Positions 36,718-45,442 of a stretch of 64,000 bases of DNA are shown here, piece after piece (position 1 is the stretch's first letter; each line of letters starts with the position of its first letter). The notes under the pieces were generated by a model, which made no database searches, had not been told where the DNA came from, and was given only the letters and a program-made list of their open reading frames with translations. Both the position numbers and the translations under genes were made by a program. The stretch covers positions 186,001 to 250,000 of the forward strand of contig WYDT01000005.1 of the NCBI GenBank assembly GCA_013122435.1. Reading direction: 5' to 3'. Source of the stretch: Chloroflexi bacterium AL-N1 (GTDB lineage: Bacteria > Chloroflexota > Chloroflexia > Chloroflexales > Roseiflexaceae).

Positions 36718-36794
36718 AATGTGGAGCGATGGGGTATTGTCAGAACTCCTAACTAGCCGCTAGCCTCAAGTCTCAAGCCTCTTTCTCTTACTCC

Positions 36795-37208
36795 TTATCC
36801 TCTAACATTGATGGTGAGTCGCATGTCTGTGGACTCTCCATCAGATGGGTGTGGCATCAGCTGAAAGGCAGCAATATGTGCACCAGCAGTTTCAGACATA
36901 GTGATACGCATTCTCTCAGACGATCCAACGATACCAAAACCATTTTGATAAGGAAAGACGGTACCGTTACTACTTGTTAACTGATCACGCTGTTTATAGC
37001 GCTGCCCATCAGTACTTGTCGTTGTGTAGCGAAGGAGCACCCGCTGTGCGTCAGCAAATAACCAGTGCACAGTGACCGTCACATCATGTTGAGTTTTGTC
37101 TATATTGAGTGTGTGGCCTTGCTTTCGTGAGTCAAGACGGTATGATTTCGCCAAGCGCCAGATGATATCGGCTGGGGAGGTGTGGGTTTTTGCCGAGAAT
37201 ATGTTCAT
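36795..37208 (-). CDS. Hypothetical protein
   Basis: A 137-residue soluble protein, mostly beta-strand in character, with alternating polar and hydrophobic runs (HDVTVTVHWLFADAQRVLLRYTT) and no membrane segment or cysteine. AGGGTG precedes the ATG at 37208. I do not recognise the family; the tandem strand pattern would fit a small beta-sandwich. Neighbours give no clue. Confidence 0.55.
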   Translation of the reverse strand: MNIFSAKTHTSPADIIWRLAKSYRLDSRKQGHTLNIDKTQHDVTVTVHWLFADAQRVLLRYTTTSTDGQRYKQRDQLTSSNGTVFPYQNGFGIVGSSERMRITMSETAGAHIAAFQLMPHPSDGESTDMRLTINVRG

Positions 37209-37306
37209 GGTGCACCCTAGTTAAGGGTTAGTTGACCATCGACTTCTTACATTTACAACACAAAGACACGGGGATGCAAAGGAATGATAGAGTTGTGAAT
37301 ATATCC

Positions 37307-37468
37307 CTAGTTCAGCTGAATAAAACCAGCAGAAAATTCGTGATATAGATCAATTAGGTTTTCTTTTAATTCCTCTTCTGATATGCCTTGGGTCCAATAA
37401 TCAGGATACTCTTCAAGATATCCTAGCCACATATCCTCATCCTGCCAGTAGATATATTTGGGTTTCAT
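37307..37468 (-). CDS. Small HicB-like antitoxin, apparently orphan
   Basis: A 53-residue frame with start MKPKYIYWQDEDMWLGYLEE, followed by YPDYWTQGISEEELKENLID. This matches the partial RNase-H-like fold of short HicB antitoxins, including the conserved aromatic start, GYLEEYPD-like turn and LKENL helix. The ATG at 37468 has GTAAGGT just upstream. No HicA toxin frame was found on either side, so it would be an orphan. Family members normally bind and neutralise an mRNA-cleaving HicA toxin. Confidence 0.65.
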   Translation of the reverse strand: MKPKYIYWQDEDMWLGYLEEYPDYWTQGISEEELKENLIDLYHEFSAGFIQLN

Positions 37469-37797
37469 ACCTTACTCACTGTTTCATCACTACATGTTGA
37501 TCTTTACTTTTGTTTTTGTATTCTATGACGATTCGAACGATTGGAAAGACTAACTATGTGAACATTCTTCAAATTCATTATAATGATTTCTGCACTTTGT
37601 GGCGAATCGAGCGCTTTCTGGTTTTTACACTGTTGTGCTGGTATGGCATCAGTATGAGAATAATCAATATGTCAAGACACCAGAAATTGATGTAGAAATA
37701 CCTCTTTCGGATGGTGTACGGGTACACTGCCTTCTGTATACTTATTGTACCGGAGTCGACGAAGCGATAGTAAACCCCTTATTTGTCTGGAGTTCAT
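37469..37797. other. Intergenic region with possible gene remnant
   Basis: About 330 bases. Two overlapping plus-strand frames (starting near 37530 and 37599) each look partly protein-like (the second reads VKTPEIDVEIPLSDGVRVH) but neither is complete or has a good ribosome site. This may be debris of a frameshifted gene. Not called as coding. Confidence 0.35.
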
Positions 37798-38349
37798 ATG
37801 CTTGATAAACCAATCCTTCATGGATCAACGATTACTCTGCGCCCCATCACGAAGGATGATGCTTCTGCTATGTTTGCCACACTTGCAGACGAAGAGTCGA
37901 TGCGTCTCACGGGCACCCAGCAAACCTGCACCTTTGAGCAAGTCGAACAGCATTGTGCACGTCTGTTAGCAGCCGATGATAGGGTTGATTATGCGATTAC
38001 ATTAAAAGACGATCCGACCTGTATAGGCGAGACTGTTCTGCATGACATTGATTGGCTAAACCGCACTGCGAGTTATCGTATTGCTCTGGCCGGGCCTGCG
38101 ACCTTTGGCAAGGGATATGGCACCGAAGCGACTCGTTTGGTGATCGATTATGGCTTTCGTCAACTCAACTTGTATCGTATCGAGCTAGAGGTCTATGATT
38201 TCAATCCACGTGCCCAACGTGTATATGAGAAAGTTGGCTTTGTGTGAGAGGGTGTCCGGCACGATGTGTTATTATGGGAGGATCAATACTATAGTGCAAT
38301 CACAATGAGCATTTTAGCGCATGAGTATGAGAGAATAGGTTCGTCCTGA
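37798..38349 (+). pseudogene. RimJ/RimL-type GNAT acetyltransferase with an in-frame TGA
   Basis: From the ATG at 37798 (TGGAG upstream) the frame encodes a GNAT N-acetyltransferase: TLRPITKDDASAMF, the acetyl-CoA loop GPATFGKGYGTEA, and YDFNPRAQRVYEKVGFV. A TGA at 38245-38247 stops it at about 149 residues. The same frame continues EGVRHDVLLWEDQYYSAIT to a stop at 38347-38349, exactly the family's usual ending, with the TGA standing where the family has Arg (VGFVREG). CGA to TGA would explain it. The shortened protein keeps most of the fold, so partial activity is possible. Confidence 0.75.
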
Positions 38350-38378
38350 AACCTTGCCACGTGTTCAATGGAGCAGCT

Positions 38379-38783
38379 ATGCAAGCACAATGTGCCCATG
38401 AAATTCTGGAACTGCATCATTTTATCGAGAGTTGGCTGCTTGGGGCAGTCGAACAAACACGAGAGCAATTTGTACGCTTCGAAGGTGCCATGGCCGAGGA
38501 TTTTGAGATTATTCATCCCAATGGCAACGTACAGCCTAAAGCGGCGATATGTAACAGCTTCTGGGGCGCGTATGGCGTTCAAAATCCGCCGTTTACTGTT
38601 CGCATCAAAAACATTCAATGCCGTGTTGTCTCTAAGCCGTACTGTCTGTTGACCTACGAAGAGTGGCAAACTGGTGAGCGCGAAACTGCCCGTTTGAGCA
38701 CGGTGCTTTTTCGACAGGTGCCAAATCAGGATCGTGTTGAGTGGGTGCATTTGCACGAAACATGGCTTCCAATTGACTCGTAG
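38379..38783 (+). CDS. NTF2-like (SnoaL/DUF4440-type) protein
   Basis: About 134 residues from the ATG at 38379 with GGAG five bases upstream. The fold outline is an N-terminal helix pair followed by antiparallel strands, with FVRFEGAMAEDFEIIHPNG and YCLLTYEEWQTG and a final VHLHETWL strand, typical of NTF2-like proteins. Such proteins range from small isomerases or cyclases to ligand-binding proteins. No catalytic residue set is recognisable. It follows the GNAT gene by 29 bases. Confidence 0.6.
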   Translation: MQAQCAHEILELHHFIESWLLGAVEQTREQFVRFEGAMAEDFEIIHPNGNVQPKAAICNSFWGAYGVQNPPFTVRIKNIQCRVVSKPYCLLTYEEWQTGERETARLSTVLFRQVPNQDRVEWVHLHETWLPIDS

Positions 38784-38948
38784 CGTTGTTATCACGTTGC
38801 CCACAACAGCATACTTCTTTCCTCATCAGTAGAAGAGAGACCCTTGATTCTGCTCTATTGTATGATCTGCATCGCTGGAGTCTTGTCCAGGCTAAGGCTA
38901 TGTTACAATGTAGGTTGTGCAGTAATTCACAAAGGAGATACGAGACCT

Positions 38949-39635
38949 GTGCAAAAGCAGTATATGGACCCGATGATTTCTTCGCTGGATAGCAACGAAT
39001 ACTTTAATGCTATCAGCCATCTTATTGGTGCTATTCTTTCGATCTCGGTGCTGGTCACCCTGATTACCCTATCGGCACTTGACCAGAAGTGGTTACATGT
39101 CGTAGGATTTTCAATTTATGGAACAACCCTGCTATTGGCCTTCATTGCGAGCTGTTTACTCCATTTCTTTCTCCTCTTTGGTCAATACAAGCGTATTTTG
39201 GGTGTGCTTGATCATTGTGCCATTTATCTCTTAATTGCTGGCACTTATACCCCGTTCTGCCTCACGATTTTTAATGGTGCAAATGGATGGCTCTTGTTTG
39301 GTATTATCTGGAGTCTCACCATCTTCTTTATCACGATAAAATCAATTTTCTTTACCAACATGCCAATCGTGTTCTCATATGCGAGTTATATTGTCATGGG
39401 TTGGTTGGTTATCTTCTTCTTTTCTCCCATCTACACCAATCTTGGCATAACCGCAATTGTATTGATGGGTATAGCTGGATTAACATACACCGTGGGAGCC
39501 ATCATTTTCGCACGGGGAAAACCTAATCCATTTCCACCACATTTCGGCAATCATGAAATATGGCATCTCGCAGTGTTTGTGGGCAATGCTCTGTTTTTCC
39601 TGGTGATGTTCTTCTTTGTGCTGCCCTACGGTTAA
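38949..39635 (+). CDS. Hemolysin III family (YqfA) membrane protein
   Basis: About 228 residues from a GTG at 38949, chosen because AAAGGAG lies at 38931-38937; the ATG at 38964 is the alternative. Seven membrane helices of the PAQR-like hemolysin III family with the conserved FNAISHLIGAI in the first helix, LDHCAIYLLIAGTYTPFCL, and HFGNHEIWHLAV near the end. The conserved His/Asp set is probably a metal site. Some family members influence membrane lipid balance; others are called hemolysins on old evidence. Confidence 0.88.
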   Translation: MQKQYMDPMISSLDSNEYFNAISHLIGAILSISVLVTLITLSALDQKWLHVVGFSIYGTTLLLAFIASCLLHFFLLFGQYKRILGVLDHCAIYLLIAGTYTPFCLTIFNGANGWLLFGIIWSLTIFFITIKSIFFTNMPIVFSYASYIVMGWLVIFFFSPIYTNLGITAIVLMGIAGLTYTVGAIIFARGKPNPFPPHFGNHEIWHLAVFVGNALFFLVMFFFVLPYG

Positions 39636-39642
39636 GACCTGG

Positions 39643-39869
39643 ACCTTTAGGGTTGTGCGCTACACCGTTCCGATGACCAATAAGGTATGTGATGAACGCG
39701 AAAAGGGCGGTTTTGCGGCAACCTTTAGGGTATAACTCCACGCGCTTCGATCTCACATACATGTGGTGTTATTCCGAGAACCTTTAGGGTTGTGCGCTAC
39801 TCCGTCCTGATGGCCAATACCAGGTGTAGCGAGCCAAAAAAGTGCTTGTTTTGCGGCAACCCTTAGGGT
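39643..39869. repeat. Two imperfect 89-base direct repeats flanked by CTTTAGGGT
   Basis: Copy 1 is 39643-39731 and copy 2 is 39780-39869. Each begins ACCTTTAGGGTTGTGCGCTAC and ends TTTTGCGGCAACCTTTAGGGT (CCCTTAGGGT in copy 2), with a more divergent middle. The short ACC(C)TTTAGGGT word therefore occurs four times and is a near palindrome. The 39636-40007 gap holds no gene. Confidence 0.75.
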
Positions 39870-40007
39870 TTGGCATCCTCACACTACAATCGTGGTATCA
39901 TATGCCTACAACATACGTAGTACAAATCATTTATAACCCAGGTTCTGGTAAGCCAAACTGGATAGGCTTCGTTTCGATATTCGCATGCAACATGCAAGGA
40001 GAAGACC

Positions 40008-40793
40008 ATGACATATACGAACATTCTCTTCGAGCGCGATGGTGCCATCGCAACGATTACGATCAACCGTGAGCGTGTACGCAATGCCCTCAACCAGGCC
40101 ACTATTGGTGAAATCCTTACAGCGCTTCGTGAAGTCGAAGAAGATGATGCGCTGCGTGTTGCAGTGATCACAGGTGCTGGTGACAAAGCCTTTATTGCCG
40201 GTGCCGATATCAGTGAGGTTCGTGAACTTTCGAGTGCCACGGATGCACGAGTGATGGGTGAGCGGGGCCATCAGGTCGGTCTCTACATCGCCCAGATGCA
40301 CAAAATCGTGATGGCCTCCATCAATGGGTTTGCTCTTGGAGGCGGCCTTGAACTGGCGATGGGCTGCGACATCAGAATCGCTGCTGACACCGCGAAGTTT
40401 GGCCAGCCCGAAATCAATCTGGGCATTATTCCTGGATGGGGTGGTACTCAACGTCTAACACGGTTGGTTGGCTCTGGTATGTCCAAGCTGCTTAATCTGA
40501 CCGGCGATATGATTTCGGCTGATGAGGCACTACGAATCGGTCTTGTGGAGCAAACATACCCCGTCGAAGAACTGAGCAATGCCACGCGTGAACTGGCCCA
40601 GAAGATCGCCAGCAAAGCGCCAGTCGCTGTCACAGCTATTAAACAGGCGATCAATCGTGGTATGGACATGAGCCTTGTCGATGGTTGTATGCACGAAGCG
40701 GCCCTGTTTGGCAATGTCGTTATGACCGAGGATGCCAAGGAAGGCACCAGCGCATTTCTCGAAAAACGTGCACCAAACTGGACCGGACGTTAA
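40008..40793 (+). CDS. Enoyl-CoA hydratase/isomerase (crotonase family)
   Basis: A 261-residue crotonase. The CoA/oxyanion-hole segment is AFIAGADISEVRE and INGFALGGGLELAMGCDIRIA, and the second catalytic region is FGQPEINLGIIPGWGGTQRL, where the two catalytic Glu of true hydratases correspond to E in GLELAMG and E in QPEINLG; both are present. The gene would hydrate trans-2-enoyl-CoA in fatty or branched-acid degradation. AAGGAG precedes the ATG. The acyl-CoA dehydrogenase and ETF genes lie 2.5-5 kb downstream on the same strand. Confidence 0.92.
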   Translation: MTYTNILFERDGAIATITINRERVRNALNQATIGEILTALREVEEDDALRVAVITGAGDKAFIAGADISEVRELSSATDARVMGERGHQVGLYIAQMHKIVMASINGFALGGGLELAMGCDIRIAADTAKFGQPEINLGIIPGWGGTQRLTRLVGSGMSKLLNLTGDMISADEALRIGLVEQTYPVEELSNATRELAQKIASKAPVAVTAIKQAINRGMDMSLVDGCMHEAALFGNVVMTEDAKEGTSAFLEKRAPNWTGR

Positions 40794-40825
40794 GTTTGCG
40801 ACGATAGCGTTCCGCTCACATATCC

Positions 40826-41554
40826 ATGCAATTACACACCAACATATCAGTTTGTGTCCCTCTCGGTTCGGGTGGCCCCCTCTTTGAAGCCACCTTTGTG
40901 GCGCGCCCGAACCGTTTTCTCGTTGAAGCATTACTTGATGGATCAACTGTAGTTGCACATTTAGCGGACCGCGGACGGCTCACTGAAACCCTGATTCCTG
41001 GTGTGACATTGCTCCTCTCCCAACACGACCGCCCTGAACGCAAAACCAAATTTCAAGCAGTGGCAGCATATCGTGGTGATACTCTGGCTTCACTTGATAC
41101 CCACCTCCCCAACCGACTGATCAAAGCAGCCTTAGAAGCACAGGCATTTTCTCAATTTAGCCGCTACCCTAACATCCGCCGCGAGGTCAAAATTGGTGCT
41201 AGCCGTTTTGATTTTCAGGTCTCGGATGGCGAACGCATTTGCATCATTGAGGTAAAATCAGCGGGTCTGATCATCGATGATCGTGCGCTTTTCCCCGATG
41301 CACCGACTGAGCGAGGACGGCGACATGTGCAGGAACTTGCAGCATTAGCTCACGAAGGACTTCGCACTGCAGTTATTTTCGTGGCTCAAGGTGGCGCTGC
41401 ACAGGCCGTTGTGATGAACACAGACATCGATCCAACCTTCGCGGCAACGCTGCAAAAAGCTGTTGCAGCAGGCGTTGAAGTATATGGCTATGCATGTCAT
41501 CTCACAAATGCAGGGTTAGCGCTGGGACATGCCATTCCAATTAATTTTAGCTAA
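40826..41554 (+). CDS. sfsA: SfsA-family nuclease-fold protein
   Basis: A 242-residue protein matching SfsA: FVARPNRFLVEA, HLADRGRLTETLIPG near the N-terminus (OB-like part) and the nuclease-like core FDFQVSDGERICIIEVKSAG, where Asp and the E-x-K are the expected catalytic set. SfsA was named from a sugar fermentation stimulation effect; biochemical work supports a DNA/RNA nuclease. No good ribosome site is seen at the ATG, 32 bases after the crotonase gene. Confidence 0.9.
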   Translation: MQLHTNISVCVPLGSGGPLFEATFVARPNRFLVEALLDGSTVVAHLADRGRLTETLIPGVTLLLSQHDRPERKTKFQAVAAYRGDTLASLDTHLPNRLIKAALEAQAFSQFSRYPNIRREVKIGASRFDFQVSDGERICIIEVKSAGLIIDDRALFPDAPTERGRRHVQELAALAHEGLRTAVIFVAQGGAAQAVVMNTDIDPTFAATLQKAVAAGVEVYGYACHLTNAGLALGHAIPINFS

Positions 41555-41584
41555 GAAGCCTCCTTTCTTCCAAATGCTTCTTTT
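41553..41584 (+). terminator. Short hairpin terminator after sfsA
   Basis: AAGAAGC (41553-41559) and GCTTCTT (41576-41582) pair over 7 bases and run into TTTT. Confidence 0.5.
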
Positions 41585-41646
41585 ATGTGTAAAATAAAAA
41601 TTGACCTGTCCGGATAACGCACTACACCAGGAGCAACACATTACTC

Positions 41647-43017
41647 ATGATTACACCACAATCGACATCACCTGAGTCGCAGGCACCACCCATCGATAAT
41701 CGGCGCGAACAGGTTGGGTGGTATTTTTATGATTGGGCCAACTCGGCTTTCTCGACTACCGTTGTGACAGTCTTTCTGGGGCCATACCTCACCAGTATCG
41801 CCCAAAACGCTGCTGACGCCAACAGATTTGTCTACCCACTTGGCATTCCTATCTTTGCCGACTCGTTTTTTGCATACATGATCTCGTTATCGGTCTTTCT
41901 GCAAATCTTCTTTCTCCCCATTTTGGGAGCCATTGCCGATTTTTCCCATCTTAAAAAGCAATTGATGGGGGTGTGTGCATATATTGGGGCTTTCGCAACC
42001 ATGGGAATGTACTTTCTTCAGGGCGATAACTATCTTCTCGGTGGCGTGCTTTTTCTGATTGCTAACCTTGGTTTTGGTGCTTCAATAGTGTTCTACAACG
42101 GGTTTCTGCCCGAAATCGCCAGCCCCGAACGTCGCGACGCCGTATCGTCACAAGGCTGGGCGCTGGGTTATCTGGGTGGTGGTATCCTTTTGGCACTTAA
42201 TCTGGTGCTGTTTTCCAATGCTGACGCGTTTGGTCTGACAGGAAACCAAGCCGTGCGTATCAGTTTGACTTCGGCGGGGATGTGGTGGGCCATCTTCACG
42301 ATTATTCCGATGCTGGCCATTCGTCCCCGTAAAGGTATTCGCAAACTCCCGCCGGGCGAACGCTACCTGACCATCGGGTTTAAGCAACTCGTACACACGT
42401 TACGCAGCGCAAGGCGCTACCCCCAAACGTTGCTATTCTTGCTGGCCTATCTGTTGTACAACGATGGCATCCAAACAGTGATAGCGCTCTCCTCTCAATT
42501 CGGTGCCGAAGAACTTGATCTGCCACTTACAACACTAACCACCGCCATCCTAATGGTCCAATTCGTAGCTTTTTTTGGTGCGCTGCTTTTTGGTTTCATA
42601 GCTAAATTTATTGGTGCCAAACGTGCTATTCTAGCTAGCCTGGTCATCTGGACGGTTGTCGTGGCGTGTGGATATCTCATCCAGGTTGGTAGCGCGATTC
42701 AGTTCTATATCCTTGCTACGGCCATTGCGGTGGTCCTTGGCGGAAGTCAGGCGTTGAGTCGTTCAGCCTTCTCTCAGATGATTCCCCCTGGACAAGAAGC
42801 GGAATATTTTAGTTTGTACGAGATCAGCGAACGCGGAACGAGCTGGCTGGGTCCACTCTTTTTTGGTCTGGCACTCCAGTTTACTGAAAGCTATCGGACC
42901 GCGTTGGTGTCACTCATCATCTTCTTCGTGGCTGGCATGATTCTTCTTACCCGAGTCGATCTGCAGCGGGCGGCGAAGGAGGCACAACAGGGAGACCCAA
43001 GCTATGTTGCAGGATGA
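41647..43017 (+). CDS. UMF1/Atg22-like MFS transporter
   Basis: A 456-residue protein with about 12 membrane helices. The opening QVGWYFYDWANSAFSTTVVTVFLGPYL is the hallmark of the UMF1 family related to yeast Atg22. RRDAVSSQGWALGYLGGG follows, and the last third has GGSQALSRSAFSQMIPPGQEAEYFSLYEISERG. Substrates are not established; yeast Atg22 effluxes amino acids from the vacuole. The gene stands alone between sfsA and the acyl-CoA dehydrogenase gene. Confidence 0.88.
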   Translation: MITPQSTSPESQAPPIDNRREQVGWYFYDWANSAFSTTVVTVFLGPYLTSIAQNAADANRFVYPLGIPIFADSFFAYMISLSVFLQIFFLPILGAIADFSHLKKQLMGVCAYIGAFATMGMYFLQGDNYLLGGVLFLIANLGFGASIVFYNGFLPEIASPERRDAVSSQGWALGYLGGGILLALNLVLFSNADAFGLTGNQAVRISLTSAGMWWAIFTIIPMLAIRPRKGIRKLPPGERYLTIGFKQLVHTLRSARRYPQTLLFLLAYLLYNDGIQTVIALSSQFGAEELDLPLTTLTTAILMVQFVAFFGALLFGFIAKFIGAKRAILASLVIWTVVVACGYLIQVGSAIQFYILATAIAVVLGGSQALSRSAFSQMIPPGQEAEYFSLYEISERGTSWLGPLFFGLALQFTESYRTALVSLIIFFVAGMILLTRVDLQRAAKEAQQGDPSYVAG

Positions 43018-43244
43018 TCTATCGCAATCGTGCGACAGTCCTCTACCTGTAAAACAATCATGTTCAGCATGACAGTTGCTGGATATTGATAACGGATGCT
43101 TATTTCTACCGATCATCAAACATGATTTTCGTAGAATGTATTAGAATGATACATGTTGCTTATCTGTGAAATAATTTATAAACTCGTAGTATTGTGTCAC
43201 AGCAATTCTTGCCAACGTACATCTATTACAAAGGAGTATCTCCA

Positions 43245-44483
43245 ATGAATTTTACCGAAAGCTATGACATGTTTCTTAACGAAGAGCATGAAATGCTGCG
43301 TAAAACAGTACGCAACTTTGCCGAAAAAGAAGTTGCACCCTATATTCACGAGTGGGACCGCAGCGGTGCCAAAGCTGATGAAGGGCCGGAGACTCGTTCC
43401 CACATCCGCCCCATTCTTGATCGTATGGGTGAACTGGGTTTCCTTGGGATCTGTTTCCCGACACAATATGGTGGTGCAGGCATGGATTATCTTGCTCTCG
43501 CTGTTGTGTGCGAGGAACTTGAGCGTGTCGACTCATCGCTGCGTGTGGTTATGAGCGTACACACGGGCCTCAACTCGCTTTCATTGCTTCAATGGGGTAA
43601 TGAAGATCAACAACAGCGCTATCTGGTGCCACAGGCACAGGGCAAAAAACTCGCCGCGTATTGTCTGACCGAACCAAATAGTGGCACTGATGCCGCAGCG
43701 ATGCATGCTACTGCTCGACGTGAAGGCGATTATTACGCTCTCAATGGTGAAAAGACGTGGATTAGTCTTGCCGATGTTGCCGATAACTTCCTGGTTTTTG
43801 CCAAAACTGATCCGTCGGAAAAACATCGCGGCATCAGTTGCTTTATTGTCGAACGTCAATGGGATGGTGTGCAAAGTCACCCACTGCATGGCAAACTCGG
43901 TGTCCGCGCAGGGAACACTGGCTCAGTGGTATTCCAAGATGTGCGGGTGCCGGTTGCTAATCGTTTGGGTGAAGAGGGCGAGGGTTTCAAAATCGCTATG
44001 GCCGCTCTCGACAATGGCCGTTATACGGTTGCTGCTGGTGCAACGGGCCTTATTCAGGCCAGCCTTGAAGCCAGCATTCGTTATGCCAAAGAGCGTGAGA
44101 CTTTTGGTGTCCCTATCTCTGATCATCAGTTGGTCAAACGGATGATGAGCCATATGGTTCGTAAACTCGACACCAGTCGTTTGTTGGTGTATCGCGCTGG
44201 CTGGATGAAGAACAAAGGGCAACGCAACACGCGCGAGACAACACTGGCAAAATGGCATGCGACCAGTAGTAGCTTTGAGGTTGCCGATGACGCGATTCAG
44301 ATTCACGGGGCCTATGGGTATAGCGACGAATATCCGGTCGAACGCTATCTGCGTAATGCCCGTGGTGCCATTATTTATGAAGGCACCAGGGAATTGCAAG
44401 AACTTCTTCAGGCCGATTTTGCGCTTGGATTACGTGAAAATCGGCCACTGCGGCGCGAATTACCACCATATCAACCTGAATAA
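43245..44483 (+). CDS. Acyl-CoA dehydrogenase
   Basis: About 412 residues from the ATG at 43245, which follows AAAGGAG (43230-43236); the upstream ATG at 43194 is not favoured. Family signatures include YCLTEPNSGTDAAAM (FAD and substrate), NGEKTWISLAD, and at the end IQIHGAYGYSDEYPVERYLRNAR with the catalytic Glu in IYEGTREL. Electrons from the flavin would go to the ETF encoded immediately downstream. Chain-length or branched substrate cannot be fixed; the closest look is to short/branched or glutaryl-type enzymes. Confidence 0.92.
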   Translation: MNFTESYDMFLNEEHEMLRKTVRNFAEKEVAPYIHEWDRSGAKADEGPETRSHIRPILDRMGELGFLGICFPTQYGGAGMDYLALAVVCEELERVDSSLRVVMSVHTGLNSLSLLQWGNEDQQQRYLVPQAQGKKLAAYCLTEPNSGTDAAAMHATARREGDYYALNGEKTWISLADVADNFLVFAKTDPSEKHRGISCFIVERQWDGVQSHPLHGKLGVRAGNTGSVVFQDVRVPVANRLGEEGEGFKIAMAALDNGRYTVAAGATGLIQASLEASIRYAKERETFGVPISDHQLVKRMMSHMVRKLDTSRLLVYRAGWMKNKGQRNTRETTLAKWHATSSSFEVADDAIQIHGAYGYSDEYPVERYLRNARGAIIYEGTRELQELLQADFALGLRENRPLRRELPPYQPE

Positions 44484-44501
44484 ACATATGTGACAACATG
44501 G

Positions 44502-44507
44502 TATAAT
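44502..44507 (+). promoter_or_regulatory. -10 element ahead of etfB
   Basis: TATAAT about 71 bases before the start codon of etfB. It could allow the etf genes to be expressed separately from the dehydrogenase gene. Confidence 0.35.
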
Positions 44508-44577
44508 GCAATGTGTCATTCGAGCATCAATCTATATTAATTGCTAACGAATCGCCTTAGATTATACTAAAGGAGGC

Positions 44578-45360
44578 ATGATGCACATCGTTGTGTGTTT
44601 AAAACAGGTACCTCGTGATAACTCAGTCAAGATTAATTCTGATCTGAGCATCAACGCTGAGGGCATTGAGCAAATCATGAACCTCTTCGATGAATATGCT
44701 GTCGAAGAGGCCTTAAAGTGGAACGAAGAACTTGGTGGTAAAGTCACGGTTGTATCGCTTGGTCCAGACGAGTGGAAAGATCAGATTCGTCGTGCGCTTG
44801 CTATGGGAGCAACCGACTCGCTTTTGCTGAGCGATCCATCATTTGCCCATCTTGATACGCTGAGCGCAGCACGTGTTATTACCGCTGCCATCAAAAAACT
44901 TGGCGATGTCGACCTGGTGTTGTGTGGACGAAACTCAACTGATGATGAAAGTGGTGCATTTGCGCCATCGCTGGCTCGGTTGCTTGGATGGCCACAACTT
45001 ACCTACGTTGGCAAAGTCAACGAAGTAAGCGATGGTGACAAGGTGGTTGCGGAACGGCATCTTGAAGAACATGTTGAAACCGTTGAAGCCAAACTTCCTG
45101 CGGTTCTTTCAGTAGTCAAAGACATCAACGAACCACGTTATCCATCCTTGCTGCGCATTAAGCGGGTCGCCAAAGTCGAAATCCCAACCTGGAGTGCTGC
45201 AGATCTCGGCATTACAGCCGACGCCTTGACGCCAGCCATCAGTGTCTCAAACCGCGTACCACCCCCACCACGACCCAGTGGTGAAATGGTCGATGGCGCA
45301 GATACTAACGAGAAAGTACGGGCATTGGTCGACAAACTGATGAGCGCCCAGGTTATTTAA
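44578..45360 (+). CDS. etfB: Electron transfer flavoprotein beta subunit
   Basis: A 260-residue EtfB: VCLKQVPRDN at the N-terminus, LNLFDEYAVEEAL-like NLFDEYAVEEALKW, VLCGRNSTDDESGAFAPSLARLLGWPQLTYVGKV and SVVKDINEPRYPSLLRIKRV. It pairs with EtfA to carry electrons from acyl-CoA dehydrogenases to the quinone pool via ETF:quinone oxidoreductase. Two adjacent ATG codons follow AGGAGG; the second (44581) has the better spacing. EtfA follows after an 82-base gap. Confidence 0.94.
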   Translation: MMHIVVCLKQVPRDNSVKINSDLSINAEGIEQIMNLFDEYAVEEALKWNEELGGKVTVVSLGPDEWKDQIRRALAMGATDSLLLSDPSFAHLDTLSAARVITAAIKKLGDVDLVLCGRNSTDDESGAFAPSLARLLGWPQLTYVGKVNEVSDGDKVVAERHLEEHVETVEAKLPAVLSVVKDINEPRYPSLLRIKRVAKVEIPTWSAADLGITADALTPAISVSNRVPPPPRPSGEMVDGADTNEKVRALVDKLMSAQVI

Positions 45361-45442
45361 TTGTATTGGCGACTCAATTTTTAACTATCAAGTGACTTTC
45401 CTCAATGAACGGAGAAAGACAACTTGTAACAGGAGGACATGG

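Noticed and set aside
37510..37805. Two overlapping plus-strand frames before the GNAT gene
   Set aside because: Neither has a supported start and they overlap in different frames; at most a remnant of a broken gene.
39643..39869. CRISPR array
   Set aside because: Only two long, imperfect copies with a single spacer-like gap and no cas genes.
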